A DNA stretch of 64,000 nt from Terriglobia bacterium (lineage in GTDB: Bacteria; Acidobacteriota; Terriglobia; Terriglobales; Acidobacteriaceae), in the NCBI GenBank assembly GCA_020073665.1, contig JAIQEU010000006.1, positions 464,773 through 528,772 of the forward strand, given 5' to 3'. The notes under the pieces were generated by a model. The model was not told where the DNA came from. It ran no database searches and was given only the letters and a program-made list of their open reading frames with translations. The stretch's first letter is position 1. Every line of letters begins with the position of its first letter. Shown piece by piece: positions 8,636 to 16,564 of this stretch. Made by a program: the position numbers and the translations under genes.

Positions 8636-9126
8636 GCGGACGATTTTTCCAGTTGTTTGCCGACCAGCGCGGCGCAGTGCTCCACGAGTTGGCGATCTTC
8701 AGAGCTGAACGCAGCAGGGAAGTGGCTGTCAATATCGAGTTCCCCCACGACCTTGCCATGAACGAATACAGGAACCACAATTTCCGACTTGGTTTCAATC
8801 GAGCAGGCGAGGTAGCGTGAGTCGCTGTGGACGTCGTCGACCACGACCGTTTTGCCGCTGGAGGCAGCCGCGCCGCAAATGCCCTGGTTCAGCGGAATGC
8901 GGGTATGAGGCGTCATGGCCCCTTCGAAGTGCCCCAGCACCAGGACTGGCGCCTGGCCGGACGCCGTGGACTTCTCGATCATGTAGAACCCGACCCAGTT
9001 GTATTTCAGCATGCGCTGGTGCAGCAGCTTCACCACCTGCGCCATGAGGGTGTCCGCAGAGCGCGAGGCCGAAGCCAGGAGGTCCAACTCGTTGAGTACT
9101 TCGTCAGTTTTAGAGGCGGTAGTCAT
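8632..9126 (-). CDS. GAF-domain protein, free methionine-(R)-sulfoxide reductase-like
   Basis: 164 aa, a single GAF domain. The central pattern NWVGFYMIE, LVLGHFEG, IPLNQGICGAA, VDDVHSDSRYLAC, SEIVVPV matches the fRMsr (YebR/MsrC) family, which reduces free Met-R-sulfoxide. Of the three cysteines of the E. coli enzyme (Cys84, 94, 118, from family knowledge), the ones in GICG and YLAC are present, but the first is replaced: the expected KIACVRIP-like segment reads AMTPHTRIP. This may change how the catalytic disulfide is resolved or mean a ligand-sensing role. It overlaps the thioredoxin-like gene by 4 bp, a plausible reductant partner. Confidence 0.8.
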   Translation of the reverse strand: MTTASKTDEVLNELDLLASASRSADTLMAQVVKLLHQRMLKYNWVGFYMIEKSTASGQAPVLVLGHFEGAMTPHTRIPLNQGICGAAASSGKTVVVDDVHSDSRYLACSIETKSEIVVPVFVHGKVVGELDIDSHFPAAFSSEDRQLVEHCAALVGKQLEKSSA

Positions 9127-9138
9127 AAGGATTGTGTG

Positions 9139-9993
9139 TCAACTCGGCGGATGCTCGCGCACCTGGCCGCGTACATCCGCGATACATCTTAGACCCGACG
9201 GTTGTGGAAAACGTTCGGGATGAATCGCCGCCGCCAATGCCCGCAGGCCCTGCACCAGGGTGGGAGCCGGAGTGTTCAGAAACTCGTCGCGAATGCAGTA
9301 GACGCGGCCGGCCTTCACCGCGGGCGCTTCTAGCCAGCCGCGATCGCTGACAATTTTGTCCAGCGGAACGCGGTCGCCAGCGCCGCACCAGGCGGCAACC
9401 AGTACCTCGGGACGGTGGCTCAAAACCGTCTCTGCGGATTGTTGGACGCCGGGCTCTCCGATAAACTCGCCTCCGGCCGCTGCCACCAGTTCGGCTACCC
9501 AAGGCTGAGACGCGATCAACGGCTTGCCCCACTCTTCGCAAAAGACGCGCGGTCGTGGACTACCGTTTACCTGGCTGCGGATGGCTTCGATTTCGCGCTG
9601 CATGTCAGCGATCGCTAGCTGGCCTTGCTGGGGAACTCCCATCACGCCGGCAATGCTGGCGATGTCGGTGTAGATGTCAGCCAATGTCCTGGGCGCCAGG
9701 CCCAGGAAACGGGCTCCGGATTTCAAAATCTCCGTTACCGCCTTTTCCTGGTAAGGGACCGCGGCGATGACCAAGTCGGGATGGGCGGCAATGATCTCGT
9801 CCGTCTTAGCGGTCCAGGAATCGGCGACGATGGTGCGGCGGCTGCCGGCAATTTCCGGGCAGATGTCCACACAGTACTTGGTACAGGCGACTACCCGCTC
9901 CAGTTTGCCAATGGCACCCAGAATGACTGTCGCGCTGGGCTGCAAGCTCACGACGCGTTGGGGGGAGTGGTCGGGAAACATAGGAGGTTTCAT
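9139..9993 (-). CDS. BtuF-like cobalamin-binding / ABC substrate-binding protein
   Basis: 284 aa. It has the type III periplasmic binding fold pattern of BtuF/FepB proteins: RVVSLQPSATVILGAIG, LERVVACTKYC, then KTDEIIAAHPDLVIAA, and the second lobe RVFCEEWGKPLIASQPWVAELVAAAGG. Family members bind vitamin B12 or other corrinoids for an ABC importer. No convincing signal peptide is seen at the start used, and no permease or ATPase gene is next to it, so it may be a cytoplasmic or orphan variant. It ends 12 bp from the start of the fRMsr-like gene on the same strand. Confidence 0.75.
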   Translation of the reverse strand: MKPPMFPDHSPQRVVSLQPSATVILGAIGKLERVVACTKYCVDICPEIAGSRRTIVADSWTAKTDEIIAAHPDLVIAAVPYQEKAVTEILKSGARFLGLAPRTLADIYTDIASIAGVMGVPQQGQLAIADMQREIEAIRSQVNGSPRPRVFCEEWGKPLIASQPWVAELVAAAGGEFIGEPGVQQSAETVLSHRPEVLVAAWCGAGDRVPLDKIVSDRGWLEAPAVKAGRVYCIRDEFLNTPAPTLVQGLRALAAAIHPERFPQPSGLRCIADVRGQVREHPPS

Positions 9994-10063
9994 GGTAAAG
10001 GATGGGGATGGAAAATGGCGGGCTCGACGATGAATTTACAATCGGCCACGCCGTGGACGGCGC

Positions 10064-10077
10064 GACGCCGGCGCTAC
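10064..10077 (+). repeat. Palindromic dispersed repeat, copy 1
   Basis: Core GACGCCGGCGCTAC, preceded by GGACGGCGC that pairs with part of it. It lies 16 bp before the start of the IscU-like gene, within what should be its leader. Confidence 0.75.
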
Positions 10078-10093
10078 GTTACAATTTCGAACG

Positions 10094-10453
10094 ATGTATT
10101 CTCCTCAACTACTCGACCACTTTGAGCACCCGCGTAATGCGGGTGAAGTGGCTCATCCGGATGCGTCCGCACAGATCGAGAATCCAGCCTGCGGTGACAT
10201 TTTGAAACTTACTCTGCATGTCGGCGACGGCCGCATCAAAGCGATTCGCTTTCTGGCCAAGGGATGTGTTCCTGCCATGGCGTGCGGATCACTGCTGACC
10301 GAACTGGTGCAAGGCAAGAGCGTGGAGGAGGCCCGCAGACTGCGTCGCGAGGACCTGGTGTTGGCCATCGGTGGCTTGCCCGAGGCTTCCGGGCACGCCT
10401 CGCATCTGGCGATGGACGCGCTTGCGGCAGTACTTAGGCAGATCAAGAGCTAG
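10094..10453 (+). CDS. IscU/NifU-type iron-sulfur scaffold-like protein lacking the third cysteine
   Basis: 119 aa. It begins MYSPQLLDHFEHPRNAG, the standard IscU N-terminus, and keeps ENPACGD (C33, D35) and KGCVPAMACGS (C58). The third ligand cysteine of IscU, normally in an HCS..LA context, is Ala102 here (HASHLAMDAL), while an extra Cys64 appears six residues after C58. It may assemble clusters with altered ligation or act as a carrier. No cysteine desulfurase, HscA/HscB or IscR is adjacent. Palindromic repeat copies flank the gene on both sides (10064-10077 and 10469-10482). No clear ribosome-binding site precedes the ATG. Confidence 0.82.
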   Translation: MYSPQLLDHFEHPRNAGEVAHPDASAQIENPACGDILKLTLHVGDGRIKAIRFLAKGCVPAMACGSLLTELVQGKSVEEARRLRREDLVLAIGGLPEASGHASHLAMDALAAVLRQIKS

Positions 10454-10468
10454 CCAGAGATCGGTACG

Positions 10469-10482
10469 GACGCCGGCGCTAC
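10469..10482 (+). repeat. Palindromic dispersed repeat, copy 2
   Basis: Core GACGCCGGCGCTAC, identical to copy 1, located just after the IscU-like stop and before the convergent HAD gene stop at 10488. Same orientation as all other copies. Confidence 0.75.
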
Positions 10483-10487
10483 AGGTT

Positions 10488-11216
10488 TCAGTCGGGACCG
10501 CGGCCATCCGGAAAGTAAATCTTCCATCCACGTTCGCGCGCCATCTGCTCCAGGTCCGGGTTGGGATTCACCGCGCACGGGTGGCGGGCAAGTTTCAACA
10601 TTTCGGCGTCCCAGCGGGAATTGCCGAAGGCCGTGTCGGGGTTTTTCTGGATTACTTCGAGGATTGCTTTCGGCTTGCCTGTCCCGGTCGGCACCCGTAC
10701 CAGGCGGTCGGTGACGCGGCCGTTTTCGATCTCGACCGCTGCCGCCAGAATCCGCTCCTCCGCGATGCCGCAATGCTTCATCCCTGCACGGATTACCCAC
10801 ACGTTGGTTGACGATACCGCCCAAACGTCGCACCCGGATTGCTGCAACCGCCGCACCAATTCCCGCAATTCGGGGAAGATATTGTTTACGAAATTCTCGT
10901 CGAAGTATTGACTCGCAGCACTCTGCACCTCGGCTTCGGTCAGGCCGCGATGCATGGTGACCATCTCGCCGCACATGGTGTCTTCGTCCACTTTGCCGGC
11001 CCTGTAGTCGAGATAGCGAGGACGGGCCCAGCGCGCGATCTCTTCGGAAAGTACGCCCTGTTTCAGTTCCCAGTCGAAGAAGCCCTCGCCGGCATCCCCG
11101 GCCCACAGCGTGCCATCGCAGTCGAAAGCCGCGATGCGGGGTTGCAGACGAAGGATCGAATCTACAAAATCGGCAGCTTTGACGCTCAAGGTGGCGGTCA
11201 CTTTTATGGGATCCAT
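10488..11216 (-). CDS. HAD-IB family phosphatase (phosphoserine phosphatase-like)
   Basis: 242 aa from the ATG at 11216, which lies 10 bp after the upstream gene; the frame extends to 11288 but would run into that gene. HAD motif I is AAFDCDGTLW (nucleophile D32, D34), motif II the VSSTNVW segment, and motif III/IV the Lys in GKPKAI plus FGNSRWDAEML. The cap is helical and carries FDWELKQG and a treble of basic residues, like SerB-type IB hydrolases acting on small phosphomonoesters. The substrate cannot be fixed; neighbours (MobA-like, XdhC) do not point to serine synthesis. Confidence 0.82.
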   Translation of the reverse strand: MDPIKVTATLSVKAADFVDSILRLQPRIAAFDCDGTLWAGDAGEGFFDWELKQGVLSEEIARWARPRYLDYRAGKVDEDTMCGEMVTMHRGLTEAEVQSAASQYFDENFVNNIFPELRELVRRLQQSGCDVWAVSSTNVWVIRAGMKHCGIAEERILAAAVEIENGRVTDRLVRVPTGTGKPKAILEVIQKNPDTAFGNSRWDAEMLKLARHPCAVNPNPDLEQMARERGWKIYFPDGRGPD

Positions 11217-11226
11217 GCGGCGAAGA

Positions 11227-11880
11227 TTACTTGCGTGGAGATAACACCGAAGCGAAAAGTGCGCTGTACTCCTCCGGCGTGTCCACATTCATAGTAACAA
11301 ACGGATCGGTGACCGGAAGGTAGGCGATGTGTTGCTGGTTGAGGTGCTCGATGTCGCGAGCGGTCGCCGTGGCGGGCGCTCGCAGGAAAGCCTCGACCAT
11401 CTCGCGGCCGATCAGGATGGGGTGCCCGTGCTTGCCTTCGTATTCCGGCACCACCGCCCACTGCCGGCGAGATAGCGCTGCTGCGAATGCTTCAGCCAGC
11501 GTTTGCAGGGTGACTGCGCTCACCGGCGGGCGGTCGACCAGCGTGACCATGGCCGCGTCACGTCCGTGGTTCATCACCTCGTGCAACCCAACCTGCAACG
11601 AACTGAACTGGCCGCGTTCCGGCGCGGGGTTCTCCGCCAATTGGGCTCCGTTGGCGTAAACCAGGGGCGCCAGGTTAAGTGCGTTCTTACCCGCGACCAC
11701 GATCACCATGTCGCTGAATGGCATGAGGGACTGGATGGCTGCGGCAAGAAATGTCTGCGTGGCGGGTGCGGAGCCCCCGGTGCTCGCGGGCGGCCACGGG
11801 AGCAACGCCTTGTCGCGGCCCATGCGCGTGGACTCGCCGGCGGCAAGGATAACTCCGCACAGACTGGGCGTACCGCTCAT
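11227..11880 (-). CDS. MobA/MocA-like nucleotidyltransferase
   Basis: 217 aa from the ATG at 11880. The N-terminal signature VILAAGESTRMGRDKALLPW is that of molybdenum-cofactor nucleotidyltransferases (LAAGxSxRMGxxK), followed by VTLVDRPPVSAVTLQTL and GHPILIGREMVEAFL. The MocA branch makes molybdopterin cytosine dinucleotide and the MobA branch the guanine form. The adjacent upstream XdhC homologue, which inserts sulfurated cofactor into xanthine-dehydrogenase-type enzymes, favours the cytidylyl branch by context. The following HAD gene starts 10 bp downstream. No molybdoenzyme structural gene is in the window. Confidence 0.82.
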   Translation of the reverse strand: MSGTPSLCGVILAAGESTRMGRDKALLPWPPASTGGSAPATQTFLAAAIQSLMPFSDMVIVVAGKNALNLAPLVYANGAQLAENPAPERGQFSSLQVGLHEVMNHGRDAAMVTLVDRPPVSAVTLQTLAEAFAAALSRRQWAVVPEYEGKHGHPILIGREMVEAFLRAPATATARDIEHLNQQHIAYLPVTDPFVTMNVDTPEEYSALFASVLSPRK

Positions 11881-11958
11881 GTGGGCACGATAGCAGAAAG
11901 CAGCGGGGAAGTCAGTGTGGGAAGGCCTTTTCACCGCCGGGAGCGCCGGGCGCGGCGG

Positions 11959-12816
11959 TTAATCTTTTTCCTGCGGTTCGACAGTGTCAGAAGCCTCGGC
12001 TTCGGGCTTGTGCTGCTTGAACCAGCTCATGTGGGGCAGGGCACGTTCGGCGTGGCGGCGGATGGCGATCAGCTCGGCGGTGATGGCCACGGCGATTTCT
12101 TCCGGCGTGATGGCCCCAATGTCGAGGCCCACGGGCGCGTGCACCCGCTCGAACCGCTCCGGTGGGATGCCTTCTTTGGTCAGCTCGCGGAAAATTGCAA
12201 CGGTCTTGCGGCGGGAGCCGATCATGCCGACATAGCGCGCAGGGCTCTGGACGGCCCAGCGCAGCACGCGCATGTCATCGCGGTGGCCGCGGGTGACAAT
12301 CACGATGTAGGCCGACTCGCTGAGCGACAGGCGCGCCATAGCCTGGTCGAAGTCTTCGGCAATGACTTCCTGGGCTTCGGGGAAGCGCTCGCGGTTGGCG
12401 TAGGCGGCACGGTCGTCAATGACGGTCACGTCGAAACCGGCGTTCTTGGCTGTCTTGTAAAGATTGACGGCTACGTGTCCTGCGCCAAAAATATAAAGTA
12501 ATGCTGGAGGTAGTATTGGCTCGATGAAAATATCGAGGGTGCCGCCGCAGACCAGCCCGGTATCGTACTTTGGGTCTTGATTCAGGTTGAAGGTCAGGGA
12601 GCGAGGCTTCTCGCTTTCCATGACCTCGCGCGCGGCCTGCCAAACTTCGGCCTCCACGCAACCGCCGCCGATAGTGCCTGCGATGGAGCCATCGTCGCGC
12701 ACCAGCATCTTGGCGGTCTCGAAGGCAGGGACCGAACCGCGTACGTTGACGATGGTGGCCACCGCGCCCCGGCGACCTTCCTTGCGCAGTTTTACGATCT
12801 CCTCGTAGATGTCCAT
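11959..12816 (-). CDS. XdhC/CoxI-family molybdoenzyme maturation factor
   Basis: 285 aa from the ATG at 12816, giving the family N-terminus MDIYEEIVKLRKEGRRGAVA. The XdhC/CoxI domain shows IAGTIGGGCVEAEVW with Cys53, and the C-terminal Rossmann part has LYIFGAGHVAVNLYKTA, a conserved FD.....YANRERFPEA region and YVGMIGSRRKT. These proteins bind molybdenum cofactor, support its sulfuration and pass it to hydroxylases such as xanthine dehydrogenase or CO dehydrogenase (family knowledge). It lies upstream of the MobA/MocA-like gene on the same strand. The target enzyme is outside the window. Confidence 0.9.
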   Translation of the reverse strand: MDIYEEIVKLRKEGRRGAVATIVNVRGSVPAFETAKMLVRDDGSIAGTIGGGCVEAEVWQAAREVMESEKPRSLTFNLNQDPKYDTGLVCGGTLDIFIEPILPPALLYIFGAGHVAVNLYKTAKNAGFDVTVIDDRAAYANRERFPEAQEVIAEDFDQAMARLSLSESAYIVIVTRGHRDDMRVLRWAVQSPARYVGMIGSRRKTVAIFRELTKEGIPPERFERVHAPVGLDIGAITPEEIAVAITAELIAIRRHAERALPHMSWFKQHKPEAEASDTVEPQEKD

Positions 12817-12871
12817 CTCTGCATGATTATTGGGGTTTCCACCGGGCAAGTCAAACCGGCCTTCGCAAGGC

Positions 12872-14137
12872 CTACTCCAACTGTTTTCCCTTGGTCTCCG
12901 GCAGTTGCGTGGCCATGAGCGACGCCAGCAGGAACGCAATCCCGCAGAGATAGAAGGCCCAGCTCAGCCCTTTGGTCTGGCCTACCCAGCCGATGACAAA
13001 GGGAGAAATGGAACTCATGGTGCGCGCCCCGTTATAGGTGAAGCCGAGGGCCCGGGCCCGCAGGGGTGTGGGGAAAATCTCGCTGCCGATGATTCCTGAA
13101 CCGGAAAAGAATCCGGTTCCGAAAAACGCCAGCACCGTACCTGCTACCAGCAACGCGGCGGGCTGGCGCGCGACGGCATATAACGGGACCAGAAGTGCTG
13201 CGGCAAATGTATACAGTATGAAAGAGTTGCGTCGGCCCAGGCGGTCCGCCACCCAGCCAAAGCTGGCGTATCCGGGAAGCATTCCCGCCAAGTTCAGGAC
13301 CACCAGTAGTGTGGTTGTGCCCATCACGCTGAAGCCGCGACCACCTTGCTCGACGGGCAAGGAAAGATAGGGCGGAATCCAGGTGAACAGACCCCACCAG
13401 GCGAACATGCCGAAAAAATTCAGCAGCAGCAGAGCAAAGGTGTGCTTCACGAAGGGTGGCTGAAAAATCCGGATGAAGCTATTGTGGTCGTATTGGTGCT
13501 GGGCACTGGCGACTCGTTTGGATTCCTGCGCTAGCCGATGGTGCTCCTGCCACATGGGCGACTCGGGCACGCCCTTCTGGATCCACAACGTCACCACTGC
13601 CGGGAGAATGCCTACAAAAAACACCATGCGCCAGTCCGCGTAGTGAAGCACAACGCCGGCCACCAGGGCCGCTAGGGCATAGCCGATGGCCCAGGAACTC
13701 TGCACGATGGAGATGGCTTTGGCGCGCAGTTCCATGGGCCAGGTTTCGGCGACCAGGGTGGCGCCGGTGTTCCATTCTCCGCCCATGCCGAGCCCGAGAA
13801 TGAAGCGGAACATCGCCAGCATGCGAACGGAAGTGGAAAGGCCCGACGCAAAGGAGCAGACCGAATAGGTCGCGATGCTAAGCATGAGGGCGCGCTTGCG
13901 TCCGATGCGGTCGGCCAGGAATCCGAAACCCACGCCACCGATGCCGGAAGCTACCAGCGTGAGGCTACCCAGCAGGCCGCCGGTGGCCTTGCTCATGCCC
14001 AGATCGCGCATGATGTGCGCCAGCACCAGCGCATAAAGCATGGTGTCGAAGGCATCCAGCATCCAACCGAGGGCGGCCGCAACCAGAGTGCGGCGCTGGG
14101 CGGACGTGATCTGGGAAAGGCTGAAGCTCGAGGCCAT
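12872..14137 (-). CDS. MFS transporter, metabolite/aromatic-acid:H+ symporter type
   Basis: 421 aa from the ATG at 14137. Twelve hydrophobic segments are visible. Motif A between TM2 and TM3 is GFGFLADRIGRKRAL, and the TM4 region reads RFILGLGMGGEWNTGATLVAE, as in the sugar/organic-acid porter branches (MHS, AAHS, SHS). The central loop (about 200-250) is long and charged. The C-terminal half repeats the motif A-like GWVADRLGRRNSF. The substrate is probably an organic acid but cannot be deduced. It sits between ribF and xdhC on the same strand, with 50-80 bp gaps, so co-transcription is possible but unproved. Confidence 0.88.
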   Translation of the reverse strand: MASSFSLSQITSAQRRTLVAAALGWMLDAFDTMLYALVLAHIMRDLGMSKATGGLLGSLTLVASGIGGVGFGFLADRIGRKRALMLSIATYSVCSFASGLSTSVRMLAMFRFILGLGMGGEWNTGATLVAETWPMELRAKAISIVQSSWAIGYALAALVAGVVLHYADWRMVFFVGILPAVVTLWIQKGVPESPMWQEHHRLAQESKRVASAQHQYDHNSFIRIFQPPFVKHTFALLLLNFFGMFAWWGLFTWIPPYLSLPVEQGGRGFSVMGTTTLLVVLNLAGMLPGYASFGWVADRLGRRNSFILYTFAAALLVPLYAVARQPAALLVAGTVLAFFGTGFFSGSGIIGSEIFPTPLRARALGFTYNGARTMSSISPFVIGWVGQTKGLSWAFYLCGIAFLLASLMATQLPETKGKQLE

Positions 14138-14152
14138 GCGGAGGATTGTCAA

Positions 14153-14213
14153 TTTTCGATTACCGATTGGCAATTGAAATCAGTCGACGTGGGAAAAACC
14201 CGGTAGTCGAAAA
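14153..14213. repeat. 13-bp inverted repeat between ribF and MFS gene
   Basis: Arms TTTTCGATTACCG (14153-14165) and CGGTAGTCGAAAA (14201-14213) are complementary at 12 of 13 positions with a 35-bp spacer. One arm abuts the ribF stop codon, so in the minus-strand transcript the structure lies directly in the ribF 3' end before the MFS start. It could attenuate read-through. Confidence 0.5.
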
Positions 14214-15158
14214 TCAGCTGGCCGGCTTCAGCATCCGGAAGTAGCGCGTAGCCTTCTTCACGTCTTGGCCAATCTGCTGTTTCAGGGCGTCGATTGACGG
14301 GAACTTGATTTCATCGCGCAGCCGGTCGAGAAAGTGAATTTCAGCTTCGGTGTCGGGAGCCAGTTCAATGGGATGGAAATTCAGCAGATGCGTTTCGATG
14401 GCGAAGGACTCGGTCCCGAACGTGGGGCGGGTGCCGACGTTGGTCACCGAATCGAAGCACTCTTCGCCCACGCGCGTGCGGGTAATGTAGACGCCGTCTT
14501 TGGGGACGTGCTCCTGGTAGCGGCTCAGGTTGATCGTGGGCACGGTGTACTTGGAGCCGTATCCCCGGCCCCGGCCTGGGGTGGACAGAATCGCGAACGG
14601 GCGTCCCAACAGATGACGCGCCCGGCTTACCCGGCCCTGGCTAAGCAGCTTGCGAATGTGACTGCTGGAGACCGGTTCGCCGCGCAGCTGCATTTCCGGA
14701 TAGACCTTCACGGCAAAGCCCAGTTCGCGGCCCAGCTCGGCGAGCAGGTTCACATCGCCCGCTGCTTTGTGGCCAAAACGGAAGTTGTAACCCTCGTGGA
14801 CCTCGCACGCATGCAGCCGCTTCTTTAGGATGTCGTGGGCGAACTGATGGGGCGTCATCAGGGAAAGGTCACGGGTGAAAGGAAGCAGCAGTACTGCATC
14901 CAGGCCGGTAGCTTCGAGCAGGTGCAATTTTTCGGGAGTGGGTGTAATCAGTTTCAGTCCCGAGTCAGGCCGCAGGATGCGGATGGGGTGCGGCTCGAAG
15001 GTCACGGCCATCGCCTTGCCACCCAGTTGCCGGGCGCGGGCGATGATTTCCTTGAGCACGCTGGTGTGGGCGCGGTGCACCCCGTCAAAGTTGCCCACGC
15101 TCAGCAGGGTGGGGCCGAAGCCGGCAGGAACCTCATCGAGTTTATGGAATACCTGCAT
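14214..15158 (-). CDS. ribF: Bifunctional riboflavin kinase/FAD synthetase
   Basis: 314 aa from the ATG at 15158, the usual family length and N-terminus (MQVFHKLDEVP). The FAD synthetase domain has SVGNFDGVHRAHTSVL with the nucleotidyltransferase GVH motif, AVTFEPHP and SSSHIRKLLSQGRVSRA. The C-terminal riboflavin kinase domain has GRGRGYGSKYTVPTINL and the YITRTRVG...NVGTRPTFG segment, with the acidic FLDRLRDEIKF end. It phosphorylates riboflavin to FMN and adenylylates it to FAD. It is downstream of the PhnP-like, DUF1844 and YgfZ-like genes on the same strand; the gap to the PhnP-like stop is 49 bp. Confidence 0.95.
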   Translation of the reverse strand: MQVFHKLDEVPAGFGPTLLSVGNFDGVHRAHTSVLKEIIARARQLGGKAMAVTFEPHPIRILRPDSGLKLITPTPEKLHLLEATGLDAVLLLPFTRDLSLMTPHQFAHDILKKRLHACEVHEGYNFRFGHKAAGDVNLLAELGRELGFAVKVYPEMQLRGEPVSSSHIRKLLSQGRVSRARHLLGRPFAILSTPGRGRGYGSKYTVPTINLSRYQEHVPKDGVYITRTRVGEECFDSVTNVGTRPTFGTESFAIETHLLNFHPIELAPDTEAEIHFLDRLRDEIKFPSIDALKQQIGQDVKKATRYFRMLKPAS

Positions 15159-15207
15159 CAAACTTCTCGAATGCACCTTCAACGCGACTGCGATTGCAAC
15201 TCTTCCG

Positions 15208-15978
15208 TCAAATCTCAAACTCCAGTTTCATTCCGTCATACGACAGGCGCACATGTGGCGGCAGTACTTCATTTGTCGCTTGGTGCGGCAGGTCGTGGCA
15301 GATGTGAGTGAAGAAGGCCCGCGTGGGTTTCAGCCGGTCCACGATGCGCAGTGAGTTGTCCACCGTCGAATGCGTGGGATGCGGCCGGTGCCGCAGTGCA
15401 TCCAGAAAAAGAATGTCGAGACCGTTCAGTTGCGCATACGAAGTCTCTGGAATCTCACTGAAATCGGTCAGGTACGCCGCCGAACCGAAACGGAATCCGA
15501 TGATCTCCGCGTCTCCGTGCAGCACCGCGACCGGCTCAAAGCGCGCGCCAAACAGGTCCACGGGGCCGTCAATCGGGTTCAGTTCCACCTGCGCCAGCCC
15601 GCCATACTTGTAATCCGCGTCGAAGATGTAGCGGAACATATCACGCATCATGTCAGCGTGGTCCGGACGTGCGTACAACGGAATTTTGCGGTCGCGGTGG
15701 AAGGTCAAGGGACGCAAATCATCGATGCCGAGTATGTGGTCAGCATGGGCGTGGGTGTAGAGTACGGCGTCGAGCTGGCGAATCTGCTCGCGGATGGCTT
15801 GCTCGCGGAAATCCGGGGTGGTGTCGATCAGGATGGTCTTGCCGCCGTACTCGACCATGATTGAAGGCCGGGTACGGCGATCGTGCGGGTCGGAAGAATG
15901 GCACACAGCGCAGTCACAGCCGATGGTGGGTACACCCATGGACGTGCCGCTGCCCAGCACCGTGAGCCTGGCCTTCAT
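15208..15978 (-). CDS. PhnP-like metallo-beta-lactamase-fold hydrolase
   Basis: 256 aa. It starts MKARLTVLGSGTSMGVPTIG, followed by a CDCAVC segment, the zinc/manganese motif YTHAHADHILGIDDLR, a conserved VLHGDAEIIGFRFG, and the late ALRHRPHPTHST and FTHICHDLPH histidine motifs. This is the pattern of PhnP and related phosphodiesterases that cleave cyclic or 2',3'-type phosphodiesters; PhnP itself acts on 5-phosphoribosyl 1,2-cyclic phosphate (family knowledge). No other C-P lyase gene is present, so a general phosphodiesterase role is more likely. The start overlaps the DUF1844 stop by 4 bp. Confidence 0.88.
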   Translation of the reverse strand: MKARLTVLGSGTSMGVPTIGCDCAVCHSSDPHDRRTRPSIMVEYGGKTILIDTTPDFREQAIREQIRQLDAVLYTHAHADHILGIDDLRPLTFHRDRKIPLYARPDHADMMRDMFRYIFDADYKYGGLAQVELNPIDGPVDLFGARFEPVAVLHGDAEIIGFRFGSAAYLTDFSEIPETSYAQLNGLDILFLDALRHRPHPTHSTVDNSLRIVDRLKPTRAFFTHICHDLPHQATNEVLPPHVRLSYDGMKLEFEI

Positions 15979-16556
15979 CGTCCCGCGGTCCCCGTGCCCT
16001 TGTCGGGGGTGGGCTGCGGCCGGGCCAGCGCGTTGGTGACCTCGACGTAGGCCATGCGCAGCTCGTAAAGACAGTTCTGGAGAAAATTCTCTTCCGTGCC
16101 AGAGAGGTTGCCTTTGGTTTTTTCTGACAGCAGGCCAAGCGTGTCGATGGTCTGGCGCGCACCGATCAGGTCAATCCGCGGTTGCCCACCCTCTTCGTGC
16201 ATCAATCCGAGTTGCATCATGGCGGTCATGTACAGCGACGCCATGAAGCGCTCGAAAGTCATCACCAGTTCTTGCGCGGAATGGCCGCTGAGCTCGACCC
16301 GCGTGTCGAGTTCTTTGGCCGACTTGTGGTAGGCATCAGCTTGCTCTTTTTGCTCGGCGGCGGTCGGCGTGGGCGGCACCTCTGGACCTTCCGCAGGCGG
16401 GGTTGGGCTGGCCTCGGGGGCAGAGGTCGGTGCGGCCTCAGTCGCAGGCTTGGCCGGCGGGGCCGCTTCTTCGGGAGCGTCCTGGCGAAGATCGCCATCG
16501 GAGGTGAACAAGCGCCGGTCGGTTACGGTAAAGGTCTCCTGCTTTTTGTCAGGCAT
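15975..16556 (-). CDS. DUF1844 protein with Pro/Ala-rich N-terminal half
   Basis: 193 aa. Residues about 20-105 are low-complexity Pro, Ala, Glu and Thr. The conserved part (LVMTFERFMASLYMTAMMQLGL, then IDLIGARQTIDTLGLL, FLQNCLYELRMAYVEV) is the DUF1844 helical domain, common in Acidobacteriota, whose function is not known. It overlaps the PhnP-like gene by 4 bp (ATGA) and starts 8 bp after the YgfZ-like stop, so the three are almost certainly one operon. There are no signal or membrane segments. Confidence 0.88.
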   Translation of the reverse strand: MPDKKQETFTVTDRRLFTSDGDLRQDAPEEAAPPAKPATEAAPTSAPEASPTPPAEGPEVPPTPTAAEQKEQADAYHKSAKELDTRVELSGHSAQELVMTFERFMASLYMTAMMQLGLMHEEGGQPRIDLIGARQTIDTLGLLSEKTKGNLSGTEENFLQNCLYELRMAYVEVTNALARPQPTPDKGTGTAGR

Positions 16557-16564
16557 AGGTTTCC

